Positions 58,731-64,000 of a stretch of DNA of 64,000 nt are shown piece by piece. How positions within the stretch are numbered: the first letter of the stretch is position 1; each line of letters begins with the position of its first letter. Source of the stretch: Acorus gramineus (lineage: Eukaryota; Streptophyta; Magnoliopsida; Acorales; Acoraceae); assembly GCA_030737835.1 (NCBI GenBank), contig JAUJYN010000035.1, positions 186,001-250,000 of the forward strand. Reading direction: 5' to 3'. The position numbers and the translations under genes were made by a program. Below the pieces are notes generated by a model. It was not told where the DNA came from and made no database searches. It worked only from the letters and a program-made list of their open reading frames with translations.

Positions 58731-58743
58731 TGGTATCAGAGCC
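58731..58743 (+). promoter_or_regulatory. Primer-binding site for initiator tRNA-Met
   Basis: TGGTATCAGAGCC, a few bases inside the 5' LTR end, is complementary to the 3' end of plant initiator methionine tRNA, the usual primer of gypsy and copia elements. It fixes the LTR boundary and the forward orientation. Confidence 0.95.
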
Positions 58744-58845
58744 TGGTCCTGTCAGAGCCAATTGTCTTCTTTTTCGTAGAGATGAGTCCTAGGATTTCTA
58801 TATGAGTATTCTGATCCTAGTGTCTGGTTTTCTTAGGTTGCTGAT

Positions 58846-60095
58846 ATGCCTCCTCGCAGAGGACGGCGCGGACGTGGTCCCTCTCGACCTTTGGAGGTCT
58901 CCGGACCTACCAGAGGCGAGGATGCTATTGGTGAGTCCTCAGCCGTGAGGCCAGGATCAGCGCAGGAGCCTCCTGCCTGGGAGCGCGCGTTTGCGCGGAT
59001 AGCTGATTTGGTGGAGACGCAGACCAGGGCATTGGAGGCCCAGACCAGAGTATTGGCAGATCAGGCACGGGAGATTCAGGAGCTGCGGGCGGCCCGCGAG
59101 GCAGTTCCGCAGGTTCCCTTGGTGGCAGATCCCCTCGTGGTACCCGATGTACCCCCAGTCCCCGTGGTGGTCCCGGCGGTCAGAGTTCAGGATCCCCAGG
59201 AGAGGGAGGTGGGGCTAGAGGCTGCAGCGAGGGTGCAGCAGAGTGGCCTCTCAGCCTTTCTGAAGCTCCACCCTCCCGAGTTCCAGGGTCAGACGGAGGA
59301 CCCCCTTGCTCCAGAGAGATGGTTGATGGAGGTGGATACCATCTTCTCGACCATGCTTTGCACCGACCGCCAGCGAGTCTCCCTGGCCACTTTTATGCTG
59401 AAGGGTAGCGTCGCCGACTGGTGGGCTACTAGATCAGTGGACATCCCGGAGGGATTGGAGCAGCTTAGGTGGGCGGGATTCGGAGGTATTTCTTGGAGGA
59501 GTACTTCCCCTTCTCGACGCGACAGATAGTGATGCAGGAGTTTGAGCAGCTGACTCAGGGCACTATGTCTGTCGCTGACTACTCCACGCGCTTCACGAGG
59601 CTGTCCAGATTCGCTCCAGCTTTGGTGATGGACGAGGAGACGAGGTGCCGTCGATTTGAGCTCGGTCTCAGCAGTGCCATTCGGGTGCACGTCACCTCCC
59701 AGGCTTTCTCGAGGTACTCCGACTTAGTGTCTCGAGCGAAGACAGTCGAGCGAGACCTCGGGATCCTCGTGAGGGCTTCGACCTCTTCGGCAGATCAGAG
59801 GCCACCCAGGAGCCAGGACCAGGGACAGCGGAAGAAGAAGAGGCCCCGCTTTGATCGGTCAGCGGCTGCCTCTCCTCCAGCAGATGCGGTGCCAGTGCGA
59901 GGTCCAGCACCCATCGCAGCAGTGCCAGTCCAGGCGAGGCGACCAGAGACGAGGCGCTGTTATCACTGTCAGCGCGTCGGGCATATCTTGTATAATTGCC
60001 CCGACGCTGGCCGACCCAGAGTGATGCCTCAGCAGCACAGCAGCAGCCTTTCAGCAGCAGCCCAGTCGCAGCAGCAGCCTCAGCGTCAGCAGCAG
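58846..60095 (+). pseudogene. gag: gag of Ty3/gypsy element (frameshifted)
   Basis: The start codon at 58846 opens MPPRRGRRGRG, a basic N-terminus common in plant gypsy Gag. A proline/valine-rich linker follows, then the capsid-like region (FLKLHPPEFQG, then WLMEVDTIFSTM), which breaks by a frameshift near 59465. The downstream frame continues with RRYFLEEYFPFSTRQ, RLSRFAPALV and a nucleocapsid CCHC knuckle (CYHCQRVGHILYNC, 59958-59999), then a Q-rich tail. A TAG at 60096-60098 lies between gag and pol in the same frame and probably arose from CAG. Gag would form the virus-like particle and bind the RNA. This copy cannot make an intact product. Confidence 0.9.
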
Positions 60096-60098
60096 TAG

Positions 60099-62908
60099 CC
60101 ACAGGGTGGCCGTGCTGATCAGAGGAGGCAGCCAGCGCAGCCGGCGAGGCGTGCCCCTGCTCCTCAGCCTCAGTTCGTCCAGGGCCGAGTGGCAGCGCTT
60201 TCGGCAGAGGAGGCTCAGGCATCAGGCAGCGTGGTCAGAGGTACTGTTCAGATCTCCCAGCTTCCTGCTTATGTATTGTTTGATTCCGGAGCCACACACT
60301 CGTTCGTGTCTCCCGCTTTTGCGAGACGAACGGGTGTGGCGTCCGCCCCTTTGGATGGTATCTTGGAGGTATCATTGCCCGTGGGAGACCGGATTCTCCT
60401 CAGTTCTGTGTACCGAGGGTGTACGGTAGAGGTTGCGGAGCATGAGTTTCCAGTGGAGTTGGTGGAGCTCGCGATGACGGACTTTGATGCCATCCTGGGG
60501 ATCGATTGGCTTGCAGCTAGTCATGCCAGCATCGACTGTTTTGCCAAGTCGGTGTCGTTCCACCTTCCGGGTCGGAGGTCCTTCCAGTTCGTGGGCGATC
60601 GAGACGTGGCTCCTTTGGGGTTCGTGTCGTCCATGCAGGCGTGGAGACTCCTTCAGGGTGGATGCGAGGGCTTTCTAGCTTATATTGCTCTGGAGGATGC
60701 ACCGCTGCAGGCAGATATCAGTCAGACTCCGGTCGTGGCAGAGTATCCTGAGGTTTTCCCTGATGATCTTCTGGGGTTACCGCCGGATCGCGCGATCGAG
60801 TTTGAGATCAATCTGATTCCGAAGACCGAGCCGATTTCGAGAGCTCCGTACCGGATGGCCCCTGCAGAGTTGAGAGTGCTCAAGGAGCAGTTAGAGGAGT
60901 TGCTGGAGAAGGGCTTCGCACGTCCGAGTGTTTCTCCGTGGGGAGCCCCTGTCCTGTTCGTCCGGAAGAAGGACGGTTCGCTGCGGTTGTGTATTGATTA
61001 CAGGCAGCTGAATAAACGGACAGTGAAGAACAAGTACCCGTTGCCGCGGATCGACGATCTGTTTGACCAGCTCCAGGGAGCGCGTGTCTTTTCCAAGATC
61101 GATCTCCGCTCGGGGTACTATCAGCTGAAGATCCAGGAGTCAGACATTCCGAAGACGGCCTTTCGTACCCGGTATGGGCACTACGAGTTCAGAGTACTGC
61201 CATTCGGGTTGACGAACGCGCCGGCGGCCTTCATGGATCTGATGAACCGGGTATTTCGACCCTTCCTCGACTCCTTTGTGGTAGTATTCATCGATGATAT
61301 ATTGGTGTACTCGAGGAGTCTTGAGGAGCACGCTCACCATCTTCGCATTGTCTTGGAGACTTTGGCCAGACATCAGTTGTTCGCCAAGTTCAGCAAGTGC
61401 GAGTTCTGGTTGGAGCGTATGGCCTTTCTGGGCCATGTGATTTCCGGTGAGGGTATATCTGTGGACCCGGAGAAGACGCTCGCCGTGTCGAATTGGCGTC
61501 GACCGTCGAACCCCACAGAGATTCGGAGCTTCTTGGGCTTGGCGGGTTATTACAGGAGGTTTGTCGAGGGTTTCTCGAAGATAGCCGTTCCTCTTACCCG
61601 CCTCACTCGGAAGGACGTTCGGTTCGAGTGGTCCCCTGCTTGCGAGGAGAGCTTCCAGGAGCTGAAGCGAAGGGTCACCTCAGCGCCAGTTCTTACCCTT
61701 CCATCTGGGAGTGGTGGGTTCGCAGTTTACACGGATGCATCGCAGTTGGGTGTGGGTTGCGTCCTGATGCAGCACGGTAAGGTGGTGGCTTACGCGTCTC
61801 GTCAGTTGAAGCCCCATGAGCAGAATTACCCCACCCATGACCTGGAGTTGGCTGCGATCATATTTGCGATGAAGATGTGGAGGCATTACCTCTATGGAGA
61901 GGAGTTCGAGCTCTTTACTGATCATAAGAGCTTGACATATCTGTAGTCCCAGCCGGAGCTCAACATGCGTCAGAGACGTTGGGTTGAGTTCCTGACGGAC
62001 TACGATTGTGACATCGCTTACCATCCGGGTAAGGCGAATGTCGTTGCAGATGCGCTCAGTAGACAGCCCTTGGGCATGGCCGCCCACATGGCTGTCCGTC
62101 GTTGGAGGCTTCTGGAGGAGGCCGCTTGCTGGATTTGTGTTCGAGAGACTCCTGCGGGTGGCTTTTTGGCCAGGCTAGTGGTGCAGCCAGTCCTTCTCGA
62201 TGATATCCGCACGGCTCAGGCACAGGATCCGCATTTTATAGTCCTCTCTGAAGGCGTCGCCCGGGGCGAGCGTCCGGACTACCAGATTCGCGCGGACGGG
62301 ATCCTGCGATTCAGAGGCTGAGTGTGCATTCCCGACGACGCAGAGCTGAAGCGGAAGATTCTGGACGAGGCCCATCGCTCGAGGTACACAGTGCACCCTG
62401 GTGGCACGAAGATGTACAGGGGCCTTCGTCGCAGCTACTGGTGGCGTTGGATGAAGACGGATATTGCCCGTTTCGTTGCCCGATGCCTAGTATGCCAGCA
62501 GGTGAAGTCGGAGCATCAGCGCCCTGCGGGGAAGCTGCAGTCCATTGAGATCCCTCAGTGGAAGTGGGAGCAGATCACCATGGACTTCGTCTCGGGTTTG
62601 TCGAGGTCACGTTCGGGTCGCGATGCCATCTGGGTGATCGTCGACCGGCTGACGAAGTCTGCTCATTTCCTCCCCATCCGACTCACCGATTCTCTGGACA
62701 CCCTGGCGCAGTTATTTGTCTCCGAGATTGTCCGTCTCCATGGCACTCCAGTCAGCATCATTTCTGATTGAGACGCGCGTTTTACTTCGAGGTTCTGGCG
62801 TAGCCTCCAGCACGCCCTTGGTACGAACCTCCATTTTAGTACAGCGTTTCATCCGCAGACGGACGGCCAGTCAGAGAGGACGATCCAGACTCTTGAGGAC
62901 ATGCTGCG
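60099..62908 (+). pseudogene. pol: pol of Ty3/gypsy element: protease, RT, RNase H, integrase (stops; cut by LTR M)
   Basis: The domains run in gypsy order. The protease has DSGATHSF at 60282-60305. The reverse transcriptase (about 60880-61450) has [23 protein letters not shown] and the catalytic FIDDILVYS at 61288-61314. RNase H has YTDAS near 61728. The integrase (62322 on) has an H-x-H zinc region with CLVCQQVK (about 62490-62513) and a DDE core beginning with MDFVSGL (62580-62600) and including GQSERT. In-frame stops lie at 61944 (TAG), 62319 (TGA) and 62769 (TGA). The reading frame is otherwise the same as distal gag. The sequence is cut after 62908 by LTR M, so the integrase C-terminus, any chromodomain and the 3' LTR are beyond the window. 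The protease-RT-RH-INT order, the iMet primer site and the long LTRs suggest a chromovirus such as Tekay/Del; the clade is an inference. Confidence 0.92.
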
Positions 62909-64000
62909 TGTCACGCCCCGGGCGTCCCCGAGACGCGGCAAGTGTATATAAAATATCAGAATCTACACAGGAGGTCAATAATATATCATACACGAGCAAC
63001 TAAAATGACACACAGACAACAAAAGCAGGGCTGACATGATATATACACCAAATGCGGATAACTAAAGACTGAATCTGTAATCAAAACACACTACAGACTC
63101 CATACATAATCACATGTCCTGTGAGAGCCAATATACATACAAAGACATCCAAATACAACACAAACGCGTGCCCAAGCACGGAAAATAATACATACTGGTA
63201 CAAGGGATGCTGATAGTCTCAGAAACTCGCGGGACGTGGCGCTACTCCGCTACTGATGAAGTCCCTCGGGGAGCTCCTCCTCCGGATCCGACTCAGATGG
63301 CACTGAAGAAAAATATTGTGCGAGGGGTGAGCCACACGCTCAGTGAACGGCACAACCCATGCATCACAGACAATATTTACCACAATTCCATTATTTATCC
63401 AGCCTCTAAGACATAACAACATAATCCAGTGATTCGTACTTCGCCGAACCACCACACCCTCACCCTCACCCATCAATGGGTGACATAGGCTATTGGGACT
63501 GATAATCATCCATTCACAAATCCAATAGGTCGCTCATCGCCAACCCACTACACCCTCACCCTCACCCTACCACGGGTGACATAGGATTTTGGGACTAATA
63601 AGCATCCAATCACAACTCCAGTGGGTCGTTCATCGCCAACCCACTATACCCTCACCCTCACCCTTCAATGGGTGACATAGGATTTTGGGACTGACTAGGC
63701 TGTTGGTCACCCTTGGTCCACCGATAGTCTCTCCTCCACTCCGTAGGCCGCCTGGTCTACTCCCACATTCAGCACAGTCCGAAACCAAATCAGGAGGTGC
63801 CTACTGATGGGAGCCCTCTGTCAGGAAAGCCTGTCTAATGCTGGGGTAGTCTCTACCGGATCCAACGAAGGGGACAGAACAGCCTAACCATACGCATATG
63901 ATCCACTTGGATCCGCAGACAGCACATTATAACAACACTAATGTTCTGAATTCCTCAGAACCCACCAGGGCGCATAACTACGATGCGGGGAACATGCATA
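62909..64000 (-). mobile_element. LTR M (reverse), inserted in the integrase region; runs off the window
   Basis: It starts TGTCACGCCCCGGGCGTCC, the reverse complement of the LTR 3' end and closest to the end of LTR J. It includes the reverse 3' hairpin (about 63062-63097), the short frame (stop at 63256-63258, reading EEELPEGLHQ), the TGAGC/GCTCA hairpin (about 63329-63345) and at least three G-rich hairpin units (63425-63690). CTGCG at 62904-62908 is the expected left target copy. Whether this is a solo LTR or one end of a full element cannot be told. Confidence 0.9.

Noticed and set aside
58731-58743. tRNA-like sequence
   Set aside because: It matches only the acceptor-end complement of initiator tRNA-Met in the primer-binding position; no tRNA gene fold is present.
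62909-64000. LTR M as the 3' LTR of the gypsy element
   Set aside because: It is in the opposite orientation, interrupts the integrase frame directly, and resembles LTR J rather than the element's own 5' LTR. It is a separate insertion.

Overview
The window is nuclear DNA of a flowering plant. The evidence is plant-type Ty3/gypsy retrotransposons primed by initiator tRNA-Met, hAT-type miniature elements, plant L1-type LINE remnants, and one intron-containing gene for a plant Yippee-like protein. The species cannot be named. Most of the sequence is repetitive: roughly 1-20.7 kb, 22.7-25.5 kb, 26.8-33.5 kb and 50.9-64 kb are LTRs of one gypsy superfamily nested inside each other.

Layout. (1) 1-20.7 kb: a stack of reverse-oriented LTRs (A, G, F, D). 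They are invaded by forward solo LTRs B (target-site duplication, TSD, CGCAC), E (TSD CTACC) and, inside E, C (TSD ATCTA). A solo LTR of an unrelated family (T, 9728-10962) sits in D, and a hAT element (8-bp TSD GTGCCTAC) sits in E. (2) 20.7-26.8 kb: AT-rich host DNA, a second hAT element, a LINE zinc-knuckle fragment and solo LTR H. (3) 26.8-33.5 kb: solo LTR J (TSD CTTCT) carrying reverse solo LTR K (TSD GGGTG). (4) 33.5-39.7 kb: two LINE remnants, a foldback element, a long-TIR Mutator-like element and a third hAT element. (5) 39.7-50.9 kb: a gene island with an intact two-coding-exon Yippee-like gene, several local tandem duplications, a Helitron-like repeat, a weak gene candidate near 46.8 kb and a multi-exon acidic-protein gene fragment on the minus strand. 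(6) 50.9-64 kb: LTR N, invaded by reverse solo LTR L (TSD GTTTA) and by a gypsy element whose 5' LTR, PBS, gag and pol are visible. Its integrase is in turn cut by reverse LTR M, which runs off the window.

The most unusual signal is inside the LTRs. They are long (about 2.8-3.6 kb without insertions), and across diverged copies they keep a series of elements: a candidate 5' splice donor; a 36- or 39-nt exon-like block between AG and GT; a stem-loop directly after it, with compensatory base-pair changes; G-rich tandem units carrying a second covarying hairpin; a TGAGC/GCTCA hairpin before a second candidate splice acceptor; a short conserved reading frame; and a 3'-end hairpin. This suggests a structured and possibly spliced LTR transcript. 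It is an inference from aligning the copies by eye; no RNA evidence is available here.
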